A stretch of DNA of 64,000 nt from Trinickia soli (lineage in GTDB: Bacteria > Pseudomonadota > Gammaproteobacteria > Burkholderiales > Burkholderiaceae). Both the position numbers and the translations under genes were made by a program. Below the pieces are notes generated by a model, which had not been told where the DNA came from, did not search any database, and saw only the letters and a list, made by a program, of their open reading frames with translations. Location: contig NZ_PNYB01000006.1 in the NCBI RefSeq assembly GCF_002879855.1, forward strand, positions 186,001 to 250,000, written 5' to 3'. This document shows, one piece after another, positions 9,515 to 19,340 of the stretch. Every line of letters begins with the position of its first letter. Position 1 is the stretch's first letter.

Positions 9515-10015
9515 ATGCCCACCGATTCCGTCGTTCATCAACTCGCTGTGCGCGTCGGCAACAAGCTGCGTGACACGCGCCTCCTGCTCACGACCGCCGA
9601 GTCATGCACCGGCGGCATGGTGGCGACGGCCGTCACCGACATTTCAGGCAGCAGCGGGTGGTTCGAGCGCGGCTTCGTGACCTACTCGAACCAGGCGAAG
9701 ACGGAGATGATCGGCGTGCCGGCCGAGCTGATCGACAAGCATGGCGCCGTCAGCGAACAGGTCGCCCGAGCAATGGCCGAAGGCGCGCTGCGCAACAGCC
9801 GCGCACAAGTCTCGCTTGCGATCACCGGGGTAGCCGGCCCGGGCGGAGGCACGGAGACGAAACCCGTCGGGATGGTCTGCTTCGCCTGGAGCAATCGGCT
9901 CGAAACATCGGCGGAAACGCTCGTATTCAAAGGCGATCGGGAGCAGATCCGCGTGCAGGCCGCGACGCATGCGCTGCGCGGCCTGCTCAAGCACATCGAC
10001 GACAACGAGCGTTGA
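9515..10015 (+). CDS. pncC: Nicotinamide-nucleotide amidohydrolase (CinA C-terminal family)
   Basis: Deamidates nicotinamide mononucleotide to nicotinate mononucleotide in pyridine nucleotide recycling. The 166-residue protein is a stand-alone CinA C-terminal domain: TTAESCTGGMVATAVTDISGSS near the N-terminus (catalytic Ser/Thr region), GFVTYSNQAKTEMIGV, and AITGVAGPGGGT. Start ATG 9515 (MPTDSVV) fits the family; an in-frame start at 9479 would add residues that look like untranslated leader. It follows pgpA by 69 bp. Confidence 0.92.
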   Translation: MPTDSVVHQLAVRVGNKLRDTRLLLTTAESCTGGMVATAVTDISGSSGWFERGFVTYSNQAKTEMIGVPAELIDKHGAVSEQVARAMAEGALRNSRAQVSLAITGVAGPGGGTETKPVGMVCFAWSNRLETSAETLVFKGDREQIRVQAATHALRGLLKHIDDNER

Positions 10016-10045
10016 GCCGATCCACACCGATTCGCGTACGACGGC

Positions 10046-10867
10046 TCAGCGATAGGCGTTGATCTTGTCGCGCGTCTCGAGCGCCGCGCGCGCGGCAGCC
10101 TCGGCGAAATGTTCGTCGTTGCCCGCGTAGAGAATCGCGCGCGACGAATTGATCATCATGCCGCCGCCGCCCGTGCGGCCCGCTCGGACGGTTGCCTCGA
10201 CGTCGCCGCCCTGCGCACCGATCCCCGGGATCAGCAGCGGCATCTCGCCGACGATACCGCGCACGACTTCGATTTCTTTCGGGAACGTCGCGCCCACGAC
10301 GAGGCCGAGTTCGCCGCTCCCATTCCACTTTTCGGCTGCGAGCGAGGCCACCACCTGATAGAGCGGCCGCCCGCCCGTTTCGAGAAACTGCAGATCCGAG
10401 CCGCCCGGGTTCGACGTGCGACACAGAACGATGACGCCCTTGCCCGCATGGGCGAGGTACGGCTCAATCGAATCGAAACCCATGTACGGATTGACCGTGA
10501 CCGCGTCGGCCCGATAGCGCTCGAACGCTTCGCGCGCGTATTGCTCGGCTGTGCTGCCGATATCGCCGCGCTTGGCGTCGAGGATCACGGGCAAGCCCGG
10601 ATGCCGATCGTGGATATGCCCGATCAATGCTTCCAGTTGATCCTCGGCGCGGTGTGCGGCGAAGTACGCGATCTGCGGTTTGAACGCGCTGGCGAAGGGC
10701 GCCGTGGCATCGACGATGTCGCGGCAGAAGTCGAAGATCTTGTCGGCGCGGTTAGCGAGCGCGCCAGGGAAGCGCTTCGGTTCGGGATCGAGGCCGACGC
10801 ACAGGAGCGACCCTGTGCGCTTCCAGGCGTCGTTGAGCGAGCGGACGAACGAGTAGGACGTGGACAT
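10046..10867 (-). CDS. pyrF: Orotidine 5'-phosphate decarboxylase
   Basis: Converts OMP to UMP, the last step of de novo pyrimidine synthesis. The 273-residue protein shows [13 protein letters not shown], the catalytic [15 protein letters not shown] (Lys and Asp of the active site), [15 protein letters not shown] and [11 protein letters not shown], all typical of the longer betaproteobacterial type. A TAGAAT -10 lies at 10915-10920 on this strand. It converges with pncC. Confidence 0.96.
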   Translation of the reverse strand: MSTSYSFVRSLNDAWKRTGSLLCVGLDPEPKRFPGALANRADKIFDFCRDIVDATAPFASAFKPQIAYFAAHRAEDQLEALIGHIHDRHPGLPVILDAKRGDIGSTAEQYAREAFERYRADAVTVNPYMGFDSIEPYLAHAGKGVIVLCRTSNPGGSDLQFLETGGRPLYQVVASLAAEKWNGSGELGLVVGATFPKEIEVVRGIVGEMPLLIPGIGAQGGDVEATVRAGRTGGGGMMINSSRAILYAGNDEHFAEAAARAALETRDKINAYR

Positions 10868-10979
10868 GGCGAAGACGGTGGCGCAAAGCGGGCCAGTGGC
10901 GGGAAAGGCCCGTATTCTACCCGCGCCGGCGCGCTCGCCGACGCGGTGCGCGTCGCGCCCCGATGCGGACGGCTCGCCG

Positions 10980-12056
10980 CTAGCGCCCTACCGGCTCGAC
11001 GGTGAAGCGAAACGCCCGCTCGAGCGTCTCGCCCGGCGCGAGCACGGTCATGCCGTGTGCGCTCGCACCGCCCGGCAGGTTGACCGCGTTGATCGGATGA
11101 TCGACGGGCTCGAAGCAGAAGAAATCTTCGCCCGGCGGCGTATAGAGGACGTAGTAATCGGCGTCGGCGTAGATCGTCAGCGACAGCCGCTTGCGCGGCC
11201 AGACCACAGCGGCGCGGCCGCTCCACTGCGTGAACGCATGATTCACGAGCACGTCGGGCAACGGGTACGCCACGCCGAACTCCCACGCGAGCGGCGCCGG
11301 CACATGGCGCACGGGCAGCCAGTCGTGCCCTGAAAGCCACAGCCCGCTTGCGGCCGCCGATAGCCGCGTGTCGGGCTCGCGCGCCAGGAACGGATGCAGT
11401 CCGAGACCAAACGGCAGCGGCTCGCGGCCCGCGTTTTCGACGGCCAGCGTCACCGAGAGCGTCGCGCCGTCAAGGGCATAAGCCAATCGAGCGCGATACG
11501 CATGCGGCTTCGCGCGCTCACGCTCCAGCGTCAGCGTCGCGTGGGTCGCGCCAAGCTCGGCGACACGCCAGGCGCGCAGCCAACCGTCGCCGTGCAGCGG
11601 CAACGGCTCGGCCGCCCGATTGCGCGGCACAGCGAGCTCGCGCCCGTCGAACCGAAAGCGCGCGCCGCCAATGCGGTTCGAGTAAGGCACGAGCGGGTAG
11701 CAGGCGAGCGCATTCGGATCGGTGTCGGACTGCGCTTGGGCGCAGGGCCGGAACAGCGGTGTCGGCTGGCCGCCGTCGCCGTGCCATTCGAAGCGCGTCA
11801 TCCCGCCGCCGAGCGAAGGCGCCAGATCGACCCGCAGCTGCTCGTTCGCAAGCGTGAGCGGCGCGGCGCAATGGACGCCGCCCGCCGCGCGAGAGACCGC
11901 CGAGGTTTGCGGCCCTGGACGGACCGGTTGCACCAGCGTCGCGAGCTTCGCATTGCGCGCCTTCGCGCGTGTACCGCGTGTCGGCGTACGACTGCCCTGC
12001 GGATCGACGGCGCGCACGCCCCCGGTTGTAACCGCATCGGAATTCGCTGTGGACAT
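10980..12056 (-). CDS. galM: Aldose 1-epimerase family protein
   Basis: Probably interconverts alpha and beta anomers of the sugar imported by the neighbouring transporter. The 358-residue frame has a ~65-residue N-terminal extension of low complexity, then a galactose-mutarotase beta-sandwich: [29 protein letters not shown] (catalytic His), GLGLHPFL, and YILY-like [21 protein letters not shown] (catalytic Glu region). ATG 12056 is preceded by GGAG. The extension suggests that translation could start further in. It is the last gene of the leftward sugar cluster, 128 bp after the lactonase. Substrate not determined. Confidence 0.85.
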   Translation of the reverse strand: MSTANSDAVTTGGVRAVDPQGSRTPTRGTRAKARNAKLATLVQPVRPGPQTSAVSRAAGGVHCAAPLTLANEQLRVDLAPSLGGGMTRFEWHGDGGQPTPLFRPCAQAQSDTDPNALACYPLVPYSNRIGGARFRFDGRELAVPRNRAAEPLPLHGDGWLRAWRVAELGATHATLTLERERAKPHAYRARLAYALDGATLSVTLAVENAGREPLPFGLGLHPFLAREPDTRLSAAASGLWLSGHDWLPVRHVPAPLAWEFGVAYPLPDVLVNHAFTQWSGRAAVVWPRKRLSLTIYADADYYVLYTPPGEDFFCFEPVDHPINAVNLPGGASAHGMTVLAPGETLERAFRFTVEPVGR

Positions 12057-12184
12057 GATGAGCTCCGTCGAGAGGCGCCCGTTGCCGGCCAGGCGCCGGC
12101 GCAGGGTCAGGTTCGGAAGTCTGTCTTTTTTTGGGGCTTTGACTCGCGATCGACCGTTTCCGTTTAATCGGATCAGCCTGGGGT

Positions 12185-13081
12185 TTACCGCCACTGCCCG
12201 CCAAAGAGCGGCTCGGGCAAACCGCGCCGCCCGCTCGGCACGGTGAAGATGGCACCTGCGCCATGCTCGGCGGCCAGCGCCGCCGCATCGAGTTCGACGC
12301 GCGCCGTCGTCATATAAAGTGTGCCGAGATGCGGGCCGCCCAGCGCGACGCAACTGGGTTGACTCGTAGGCACGCTCACGCGATCGGTTTCGACGCCGTC
12401 CGCGCCATAGCGCACGACGCGGGCGCCGCCCCATTGCGCATTCCAGAGCCCACCGTCGGCATCGACCGTCGAACCGTCAGGCACCCCGTCCGAATCGGTC
12501 AGCCGCGTGAACACGCGCACGTTGCCCACTGCACCATCGGCGCCGTAATCGCAGGCGAGGATCTCGCGCGTCGGCGAATCGCAGAAGTACATCGTGGCGC
12601 CATCGGGGCTGAACGCGATACTGTTCGAAATCGCCGGCGCCGGCAGCGGCAGCCGCTCGAGCGACAAATCGCGGCCCAGCCGATAAAAGCCGCCAACCGC
12701 ACGCAACGTCGCGCCCTCGTGCTTCGTGCCGAACACGAAACGGCCTTGGCGATCGCAACGTCCGTCGTTCAAGCGCGTGTCGAGCCCGGGCTCGACTTCG
12801 ACGATGCGGCGCATTTCGCGCGTCGTCAAATCGAAAAAAGCCAGATGCGTGGCCAGACCGAGCAGCAGATAGTGCGGATCGGCGCACAGCGCGAACGTTG
12901 CAAGTCGCTCGGGCATGTCCCAGCTCGTTCGCTCTCCCGTGGCGGGGTCGTAGCGATACAGGCGTGCGCCTTCGATATCGGTCCAATAAAAACGGCCCGT
13001 GCGCGCGCACCAGGTCGCGCCCTCGCCGAGCGCACAACGCGAGCGCACCGCAAGCGATGCGCGAAAGACCTCGCCGCTCAT
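12185..13081 (-). CDS. SMP-30/gluconolactonase-family sugar lactonase
   Basis: Six-bladed beta-propeller lactonase that likely hydrolyses the aldonolactone made by the upstream dehydrogenase. The 298-residue protein shows ALGEGATWCARTGRFYWTDI (metal-binding Glu), RLNDGRCDRQGRFVFGT (metal-binding Asn), and PDGSTVDADGGLWNAQWGG (metal-binding Asp), the three calcium/zinc ligand regions of the family, similar to Caulobacter XylC. Its ATG (13081) overlaps the stop of the SDR gene by 4 bp (ATGA), so the two are coupled. Confidence 0.9.
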   Translation of the reverse strand: MSGEVFRASLAVRSRCALGEGATWCARTGRFYWTDIEGARLYRYDPATGERTSWDMPERLATFALCADPHYLLLGLATHLAFFDLTTREMRRIVEVEPGLDTRLNDGRCDRQGRFVFGTKHEGATLRAVGGFYRLGRDLSLERLPLPAPAISNSIAFSPDGATMYFCDSPTREILACDYGADGAVGNVRVFTRLTDSDGVPDGSTVDADGGLWNAQWGGARVVRYGADGVETDRVSVPTSQPSCVALGGPHLGTLYMTTARVELDAAALAAEHGAGAIFTVPSGRRGLPEPLFGGQWR

Positions 13082-13866
13082 GCCCACCCTCCGTCGACAA
13101 TGAAGTCCTGCGCCGTGATCATGCGGCTGTCGTCGGCTGCCAGAAACAGCGCCATGCGCGCCAGATCCTCGGGCATCAATTCGCCATCGAGGCATTGCCC
13201 TTCCTTGAGGGCGCGCTTGCCCGCTTCGTCGAGCCATAGCCGGCGCTGCTTTTCGGTCAACACCCAGCCCGGCACGAGCGTGTTCACGCGAATGCCGAAC
13301 GGACCGAGATCGCGCGCCAGCGCGTGCGTGAGGCCCGTGATCGCCGCTTTCGATGTCAGGTAAACGGGCATCCCGCCTTGCTTGAGCATCCAACTGATCG
13401 AGCCGAGATTGATGATCGAGCCGCCGCCCGCGCGCTTCATGTCCTCGGCCACGGCCTGTGCGGCGAAGAATTGATGCCGCAGGTTCACGGCGATGCCGGC
13501 GTCGAACGAAGCCGGCGTCACGTCGGCGATCGCGTGCCGCACGTCGTTCGCCGCGTTGTTCACGAGCACCGCGATCGAGCCGAGCGCGCTTTGCGCATCG
13601 GCGATCGCGCCGCGCAGGGCGTCGATGTCGGTGACGTCGCAAGCGAGAAAGAGCGGCTTCGCGGGTGCATCGCCGAGCGCATCGGCCAGCGCCTGACCGG
13701 CACTCGCGTCAATGTCGCAGAAAGCGACGCGCGCGCCCTGCGCCGCGAAATGTTCGACGAACGAGGCCCCGATTCCGGTCGCGCCGCCCGTGATGAACAC
13801 AGTGCGGCCGACGAGGCTCGGATAACGCGCATAAGGGCCCGTTTGCGGATGATCGGGAAGCGCCAT
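13078..13866 (-). CDS. SDR sugar 1-dehydrogenase (XylB-like)
   Basis: NAD(P)-dependent oxidoreductase, probably oxidising an aldose to its 1,5-lactone. The 262-residue protein has the Rossmann glycine motif FITGGATGIGASF, LVNNAAND, NVNLRH-like AVNLRHQFFAAQAV, the catalytic Ser in INLGSISWML, and the YLTSK active-site pair. NNAxNDxRHxxADVT and GSISW strongly recall Caulobacter D-xylose 1-dehydrogenase, so a pentose or galactose substrate is plausible. ATG 13866 has GGAG nine bases upstream; an ATG at 13881 is less supported. Coupled to the lactonase. Confidence 0.88.
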   Translation of the reverse strand: MALPDHPQTGPYARYPSLVGRTVFITGGATGIGASFVEHFAAQGARVAFCDIDASAGQALADALGDAPAKPLFLACDVTDIDALRGAIADAQSALGSIAVLVNNAANDVRHAIADVTPASFDAGIAVNLRHQFFAAQAVAEDMKRAGGGSIINLGSISWMLKQGGMPVYLTSKAAITGLTHALARDLGPFGIRVNTLVPGWVLTEKQRRLWLDEAGKRALKEGQCLDGELMPEDLARMALFLAADDSRMITAQDFIVDGGWA

Positions 13867-13939
13867 CGTAAAAATCTCCAAAAGGACTCAGCCACTCAGC
13901 GTCCGCCCGCGATGGCGGACGCTTCGTGCGGGAACCCGC

Positions 13940-14956
13940 TCAATTGCGCGAACCGCGATTCTTGAGCTGATCGAGCAGCACGGCAGCGAGCAGGATCGCG
14001 CCGCGCACGAGGTATTGATAGAACGCGTCGATGTTGAGCAGATTCATGACGTTTTCGACCGTGCCCATGATGAGCACGCCGATCACGACGCCCGAGATCG
14101 TCGCACGGCCTCCCAGCAGCGAGACGCCGCCGAGCACACATGCCGAGATCACATTGAGCTCGAACCCTTCGGCCGCGTTCGGCTGCCCCGACGTGATGCG
14201 CGAGGCGAGAATCACGCCGGCCAGCGCCGTCACCGCGCCTTGCACGAGGAAGATCACCACGCGCGTACGTTCAACGTTGATACCGGCCAGATGCGAGGCT
14301 TCGGGGTTGCCGCCGATCGCGAGCGTGTTGCGCCCGTAGACCGTCTGATTGAGCAACACGCCGAACACGATGAAGCACACGAGCGTCACCCAGATCGGCA
14401 GCGAAACGCCGAACATCGTCAGACCGCCCAACGCAATGAACGTGTCGGACGACACGCCCACGGCCTGTCCGTGCGAGACGATGAAGCCCAGGCCGCGCAC
14501 GATTTCCATGGTGGCGAGCGTCGTGATCAGTGCGTTGATGCGCAGATAGGCGATCACGGCGCCGTTGACCCAGCCGATGACCGAGCCGGCGGCCACGGCC
14601 GCCACGATCGCGAGGAAGGTGCTGTTGGTCGCGTTGAGCACCATCGCGCAGAGCACGCCCGCGAACGCGACCGTCGAGCCCACCGACAAGTCGAAGTCGC
14701 GCGAAGCAAGACAAAACATCATCGTGCAGGCCACCATGCCGATCTGCGAGATCGACAACGCGAGGCCGAGCATGTTGTCGATCGAGAAGAAGTGATCGAC
14801 CGTCAGCGACGTCGTCACGAACATGACGGCGAAGATGAGGATGAGGCTGTATTCGGTGATCTGCTGCCACCACTTTTGCCGATCGTTCGGCTGCGGGATC
14901 AGCGCTTCGGCCGCGCGCTTCGCGCCGGCCTCTACGAGGTTTTCTCTTGCTTGCAT
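13940..14956 (-). CDS. araH: Sugar ABC transporter permease, AraH type
   Basis: Inner-membrane permease of a monosaccharide ABC importer. The 338-residue protein has about nine hydrophobic segments and closely matches E. coli AraH by eye: CLASRDFDLSVGS, INALITTLATMEIVRGLG, GRNTLAIGGNPEASHLAG, ILASRITSGQPNA and GTVENVMNLLNI. ATG 14956 is preceded by GGAG; an upstream ATG at 14998 would add an Arg-rich stretch and is rejected. It follows araG by 78 bp. The E. coli transporter takes up L-arabinose; the downstream enzymes fit galactose equally well. Confidence 0.92.
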   Translation of the reverse strand: MQARENLVEAGAKRAAEALIPQPNDRQKWWQQITEYSLILIFAVMFVTTSLTVDHFFSIDNMLGLALSISQIGMVACTMMFCLASRDFDLSVGSTVAFAGVLCAMVLNATNSTFLAIVAAVAAGSVIGWVNGAVIAYLRINALITTLATMEIVRGLGFIVSHGQAVGVSSDTFIALGGLTMFGVSLPIWVTLVCFIVFGVLLNQTVYGRNTLAIGGNPEASHLAGINVERTRVVIFLVQGAVTALAGVILASRITSGQPNAAEGFELNVISACVLGGVSLLGGRATISGVVIGVLIMGTVENVMNLLNIDAFYQYLVRGAILLAAVLLDQLKNRGSRN

Positions 14957-15034
14957 GTCGTGACTCCTTCGCCGTCGTTCGCGACGGGCTTGTTGCATCC
15001 GTTTCTGTTTCGGCTACGTTTGTCGTCCGGGCTT

Positions 15035-16558
15035 TCAGGCCGCATCGCGCACCGCGGCTGCGCGCGCGCCTTGCGGCAGCGCAAGCTCGAGCAGCGCCGC
15101 CTCGTTCGCCTGCTCGCGCGGCAGTTCGCCCGAAATCCGCCCCTCCCTCATGACGACGATGCGATCGGACACCCCCAGCACTTCGGGCAGTTCCGACGAC
15201 ACCATCACCACGGCGCAGCCGCGCTCGGCCAGTTCATAGATGACGTTATAGATCTCGTGCTTCGCGCCGACGTCGATACCGCGCGTCGGCTCGTCGAGGA
15301 TGACGACCTTCAGATCGGGCTCCGCGAGCCAGCGCGCCAGAATCACCTTTTGCTGATTGCCGCCCGAAAGCAGCCGGATCCTTTGCCGCCGACTCGGCGT
15401 CTTGATCTTGAGCAGCTTGATGAACCGTTCGGCCGTCTTGATCTCTTTCGCGCGATTGAGGAACAGTCCCGCGCGAAGATCGTGCCGCCGACAACTGATA
15501 TTGATGTTCTCGTCGACGGAAGCCATCGCGAGGATGCCCTCCTCCTTCCGATCCTCAGGACACAGCACAATGCCGCTGCGAATCGCCTGCCCGGGGCGCT
15601 TGACGTCGACCGCACGACCATCGAGCGTCAAACGCCCGCCGCGCCGTTTCTCGGCGCCGTAGACGAGACGCATGAGCTCGCTGCGTCCGGCGCCGACGAG
15701 CCCGAAGAAACCGACGATCTCGCCCGCGCGCACGTTGAAGCTGGCCGGCGCCGACAGCCCGTGGCCTTCGACCGCATCGACGTCGAGGCGAACCTCGCCC
15801 TGCGAACGCGCGCGATAACCGTAGATATCGGAAATCTCGCGCCCGACCATCTCCGAGACGAGCGTCGCCCGCTTGACCTCGGCGAGCGCGCGATGCGATG
15901 CGATCTTGCGGCCGTCGCGAAAGATCGTGCAGGCGTCGCACAACTCGTAAATTTCATCCATCCGGTGCGAGATGTAGATCAGCGCACGGCCGTCGGCTTT
16001 GAGTCCGCGCACAAGCTTGAACAGCACTTCCGTCTCGCGATGCGAGAGCGAGCTCGTCGGTTCATCAAGCGCGATCACCCGTGCATTGCGCAGCAGCGCC
16101 TTGCAGATCTCGACCATCTGCCGCTGCGCGATCGACAACCGCCCCAAGCGGGCGTTCGGGTCGAGATCGACGCCCATTTGCGCCAGCCGCTCTGCGACGA
16201 ATCGCTTCGCTTCGCGCTTGTGTACCCAACCGAGCGCATTCGGCAGCCGGCCGAGCAGCAGGTTTTCCGTCACGGTCAGATCGGGAACGTACTGCAATTC
16301 CTGATGGATCACGGCGACGCCGGCCGCGATCGAAGCGGCCGCGCTCGGGAAACGCACCTCGCGGCCGTCCACCATGATGACGCCCGAATCGGGCTGATAC
16401 TCGCCGCCCAGGATCTTGAGCAGCGTCGACTTGCCTGCGCCGTTCTCGCCCATGAGCCCATGCACCTGGCCGGCCTCGACTTCGAACGACACGCCGTCGA
16501 GCGCGCGTACGCCCGGAAAGACCTTGCCGATATTGTCAAATCGCAACGTTGCTGACAT
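15035..16558 (-). CDS. araG: Sugar ABC transporter ATPase, AraG type
   Basis: Cytoplasmic energy-coupling subunit with two fused ATPase halves. The 507 residues include Walker [10 protein letters not shown] in the first half, a degenerate second half, ABC signature-type motifs [11 protein letters not shown] and [15 protein letters not shown], and Walker B/switch regions [12 protein letters not shown] and [27 protein letters not shown]. This two-domain layout and the PEDRKEEGI segment are typical of AraG/MglA/RbsA. It lies between araF and araH. Confidence 0.95.
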   Translation of the reverse strand: MSATLRFDNIGKVFPGVRALDGVSFEVEAGQVHGLMGENGAGKSTLLKILGGEYQPDSGVIMVDGREVRFPSAAASIAAGVAVIHQELQYVPDLTVTENLLLGRLPNALGWVHKREAKRFVAERLAQMGVDLDPNARLGRLSIAQRQMVEICKALLRNARVIALDEPTSSLSHRETEVLFKLVRGLKADGRALIYISHRMDEIYELCDACTIFRDGRKIASHRALAEVKRATLVSEMVGREISDIYGYRARSQGEVRLDVDAVEGHGLSAPASFNVRAGEIVGFFGLVGAGRSELMRLVYGAEKRRGGRLTLDGRAVDVKRPGQAIRSGIVLCPEDRKEEGILAMASVDENINISCRRHDLRAGLFLNRAKEIKTAERFIKLLKIKTPSRRQRIRLLSGGNQQKVILARWLAEPDLKVVILDEPTRGIDVGAKHEIYNVIYELAERGCAVVMVSSELPEVLGVSDRIVVMREGRISGELPREQANEAALLELALPQGARAAAVRDAA

Positions 16559-16640
16559 CTCATCTCACCTCGTGCTGAAGGGTCGTCCGAGCGCACGCGC
16601 CTCACCTGCGCGCGCGCACCCGGAAAACTGCATCGATGAC

Positions 16641-17642
16641 TTACTTTGCAGCGAGACCCATCTCTTCACGCACCTTGCCCACGTTGTCGCGCGTGGCGAG
16701 CATGCCCGTCGTCAGCGTCAGCTTCGGCGGTTCCTTGCCTTGCGTAATCCAGGCGTACATCAGTTCCGACGTTTCTTCCCCGTGGCGTTTCGGGCTGATG
16801 ATGACGGTGCCGTAGAAGCCCGTCGGGTTCGGCTTCTTGAATTCGTTCAATGCCGAATCCGAGCCGCCGATGCCGATGCCGATCATGTTGTCGGCCTTGA
16901 AGCCGCGACCTTCCGCTGCACGCACCGCGCCCAACACGGCTTCGTCGTTCAGGCCGTACGCCACCCAGTGTTTGAACTGCGGGTTCTTCGTGATGGCGAT
17001 GTTCGCCGCGTTGAAGGCGTTTTCCGTATCGGTCTTCGCTTGCGGCGCCGCAATGATGTTCGCCTTCGGGAAGCCCGATGCGACGAGGATGTCGGTCGCG
17101 CCTTGCGTGCGGTCGTGCGCCGTCGGCAATTGCTCGTAGGTCACATCGATCGCGCCGACATCCTTCATATCCCAGCCGCGCTTCTTGATTTCGTCGATGA
17201 GGCCCTTGCCCACCTGCTGGCCGATGTTATAGGCCGAGATGCCCATGTGCGGCACCGAATCGATCGGCTTGCCGCTGCCGTCGACGAGGCGGTCGTCGAC
17301 CGTCATCATCTTCAGGCCGTCGGCCTTCGCCTTGGCGACGATGCCCGGTCCGAGCTTGACGTCAGGCGTGCAGATGATGAAGCCTTGCGCCTGCTGCGCG
17401 TGCAGGTTGTCGATCGCGCTCATGACCTTTTCGCCCGATTGCGCGCCGATCTTCACGAGCGTGAAGCCGTCCTTCTTGGCGGCGGCTTCGGCGAATTTCC
17501 ATTCGTCCTGGAACCAGGGTTCCTCAGGCTGCTTTACGAGGAAGCCGATCTTGACGGGGTCGGCGGCTTGAGCAGCCGGCACGCCTGCGACCATCGACGT
17601 CACTGCAGCGGCAGCCAGCGTAAGGAAAATTCGGCGTTTCAT
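16641..17642 (-). CDS. araF: Periplasmic sugar-binding protein, AraF type
   Basis: Binds the sugar in the periplasm and delivers it to AraG/AraH. The 333-residue precursor has a signal peptide (MKRRIF, hydrophobic core, AAQA/ADP cleavage site) followed by KIGFLVKQPEEPWFQDEWKFA, the AraF N-terminal signature, then MTVDDRLVDGSG and WVAYGLNDEAVLGAVRA. ATG 17642 follows CAGGAG. The 130-bp gap before it is the largest upstream gap in the cluster and contains inverted repeats, suggesting separate control of this highly expressed component. Confidence 0.94.
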   Translation of the reverse strand: MKRRIFLTLAAAAVTSMVAGVPAAQAADPVKIGFLVKQPEEPWFQDEWKFAEAAAKKDGFTLVKIGAQSGEKVMSAIDNLHAQQAQGFIICTPDVKLGPGIVAKAKADGLKMMTVDDRLVDGSGKPIDSVPHMGISAYNIGQQVGKGLIDEIKKRGWDMKDVGAIDVTYEQLPTAHDRTQGATDILVASGFPKANIIAAPQAKTDTENAFNAANIAITKNPQFKHWVAYGLNDEAVLGAVRAAEGRGFKADNMIGIGIGGSDSALNEFKKPNPTGFYGTVIISPKRHGEETSELMYAWITQGKEPPKLTLTTGMLATRDNVGKVREEMGLAAK

Positions 17643-17672
17643 GACATTTGTCTCCTGTCTGATTGAGCGTTC

Positions 17673-17719
17673 GGCCGCGTTGTCTATATCGGATGACTCA
17701 CGCGGCCAGTGCGTCATCC
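17673..17719 (-). promoter_or_regulatory. Possible pseudoknot in the araF leader
   Basis: Two interleaved complementary pairs: 17673-17680 (GGCCGCGT) with 17700-17707 (ACGCGGCC), and 17691-17697 (GGATGAC) with 17713-17719 (GTCATCC). The order a-b-a'-b' is that of an H-type pseudoknot, or of two mutually exclusive hairpins. It sits 31-77 bases upstream of the araF start. Confidence 0.35.
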
Positions 17720-17731
17720 GGTTCGAACATC

Positions 17732-17754
17732 GCCGTGCAAGTCCGCCGCACGGC
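17732..17754 (-). repeat. Hairpin after the SDR gene
   Basis: GCCGTGC and GCACGGC form a 7-bp stem with a 9-base loop directly downstream of the SDR stop. No T-run follows, so it may protect the upstream mRNA 3' end or attenuate read-through into araF. Confidence 0.35.
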
Positions 17755-17772
17755 AATCGAAATCATCGTTCT

Positions 17773-18552
17773 CTAGTCGTGGTACAGCGCCGAGCGCCCG
17801 CCATCGACCGTAATGCACGTCGCGTTGATGAACGGCGCCTCGTCCGAGGCAAGAAACACGGCCGTCATCGCAATCTCGTCCGGTTGCGCGATACGCTTCA
17901 TCGGCTGCAGATCGAGCGTGGCCTGCCGCGCCGCCGCCGGATCGGGCTGCCCGTTCCACCAGTCGTGCGTCAACTGCGTTTCGACGTAACCGGGCGCAAT
18001 CGCATTGACGCGCACCTGCTTGCCCGCGTATTCGATGCCGAGCGCGCGCGTCAAACCGAGCACGCCGTGCTTGGCGACCGGGTACGGAAAACACCCCGGG
18101 ATGATCTGAAACGCATGCGTCGAGGCAATGTTGACGATGCTGCCGCGCCCGCGTTCGATCATGCCCGGCAGCACCGCCCTGCACCCGTTCCACACCCCGT
18201 CGAGATCGACAGCGAAGCAGCGGCGCCAGTCGTCGTCGGTCATCGTCAGCGGATCGCAAAACACATTGATGCCCGCGTTGTTGACGAGTACATCGATAGG
18301 GCCGAATGACCGCTCTCCGGCATCGCGCGCCTCGCAGACGGATGCGCTCTGCGTGACGTCCGTGCGCACGGCCAGCACGCGCGCGCCGGGCGTCTGCGCT
18401 TCGATGCGCTGCGCCACCTCGCGTGCTGCGTCGAGATCGAGTTCGGCCAGCACCGTCGCCGCGCCTTCGCGCGCGAAGGCCTGCGCAATGGCCGCGCCGA
18501 TCCCGCGACCGGCGCCCGTGACGAGTGCAACCTTGCCCGCGAGCCGATTCAT
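17773..18552 (-). CDS. SDR-family oxidoreductase, second of the cluster
   Basis: Classical short-chain dehydrogenase of 259 residues: LVTGAGRGIGAAIA (cofactor loop), LVNNAGIN, the catalytic Ser in VNIASTHAF and the YPVAK active-site pair, ending INATCITVDGGRSALYHD. It differs clearly from the XylB-like SDR at 13078, so the two are not recent duplicates. It may be a second aldose dehydrogenase or act on a keto-deoxy intermediate. Start ATG 18552 overlaps the dgoA stop (ATGA). Exact substrate unknown. Confidence 0.85.
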   Translation of the reverse strand: MNRLAGKVALVTGAGRGIGAAIAQAFAREGAATVLAELDLDAAREVAQRIEAQTPGARVLAVRTDVTQSASVCEARDAGERSFGPIDVLVNNAGINVFCDPLTMTDDDWRRCFAVDLDGVWNGCRAVLPGMIERGRGSIVNIASTHAFQIIPGCFPYPVAKHGVLGLTRALGIEYAGKQVRVNAIAPGYVETQLTHDWWNGQPDPAAARQATLDLQPMKRIAQPDEIAMTAVFLASDEAPFINATCITVDGGRSALYHD

Positions 18553-19229
18553 GACTGGCGCGCCTGCTCGATCTTGCGCCACGCCGCCACGAATGCGCGC
18601 GCATGCTCAGCCGTCAACGCGGCGTCCTGCCCGGGACGATAAAGCGCCGAGCCAAGACCGAAGCCGTTCGCACCCGCTGCGACGAGCGCACTCATGTTCT
18701 CGGGCGTCACCCCGCCGACCGGCACGAGCGGCACCCGCTTCGCGATGACGGCGCGCCATGCCTTGACGACGACCGCGCCCAGTTGCTCGGCCGGAAACAT
18801 CTTCAACACGTCCGCACCGCTCGCGAGCGCGGCAAACGCTTCGGTCGGCGTGGCCACACCGGGCGCGCACGCCAGCCCGGCTTCCTTAGCAGTCCTAACA
18901 ATTTGCGTGTCGCCGTGGGGCATGACGATGAGTTCGCCGCCTGCCCGCGCCACCTCTTCGACGAACTCCGGGCGCAGCACGGTGCCGGCGCCGACGATCA
19001 CTTCCCGCGGCAACGCCTGGCGCAAAGCCGAGATGCTCGCGAGCGGGTCGGGCGAATTGAGCGGCACTTCGACGATGCGAAAACCGGCGTCATAGAGCGC
19101 TTGACCGTGGTCCGCGGCTTCGTCCGGCGTGACACCGCGCAGAATCGCAATCAGCGGACACGACTCGAAGGCGGCGATGAACTTTGCGTGCGGACGGTAC
19201 GGCTTTGGAAGATCGAATTCGGTATGCAT
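18549..19229 (-). CDS. dgoA: 2-dehydro-3-deoxy-6-phosphogalactonate aldolase
   Basis: Class I aldolase cleaving 2-keto-3-deoxy-6-phosphogalactonate to pyruvate and glyceraldehyde 3-phosphate. The 226-residue protein is a KDPG/KDPGal aldolase barrel: CPLIAILRGVTPDEA, catalytic Glu in RIVEVPLNSP, GAGTVL, Schiff-base Lys in DVLKMFPAEQLG, and VPVGGVTPENM. The adjacent kinase favours the galactonate over the gluconate branch (eda). It has a ~20-residue N-terminal extension. Lies 111 bp after dgoK. Confidence 0.9.
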   Translation of the reverse strand: MHTEFDLPKPYRPHAKFIAAFESCPLIAILRGVTPDEAADHGQALYDAGFRIVEVPLNSPDPLASISALRQALPREVIVGAGTVLRPEFVEEVARAGGELIVMPHGDTQIVRTAKEAGLACAPGVATPTEAFAALASGADVLKMFPAEQLGAVVVKAWRAVIAKRVPLVPVGGVTPENMSALVAAGANGFGLGSALYRPGQDAALTAEHARAFVAAWRKIEQARQS

Positions 19230-19340
19230 GGCGCATCCATTGAAACGGTTTGGCTAACGGACAATTCGTCGAAAACGGCAAAACACATCGCGACTATCGC
19301 GGCCTTCTCCTCGCGCGCCGGACGATCCGCACAACGCGGC

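Noticed and set aside
14015-16555. 846-codon rightward frame
   Set aside because: Antisense to araH and araG; composition rich in Arg/His/Asp typical of shadows.
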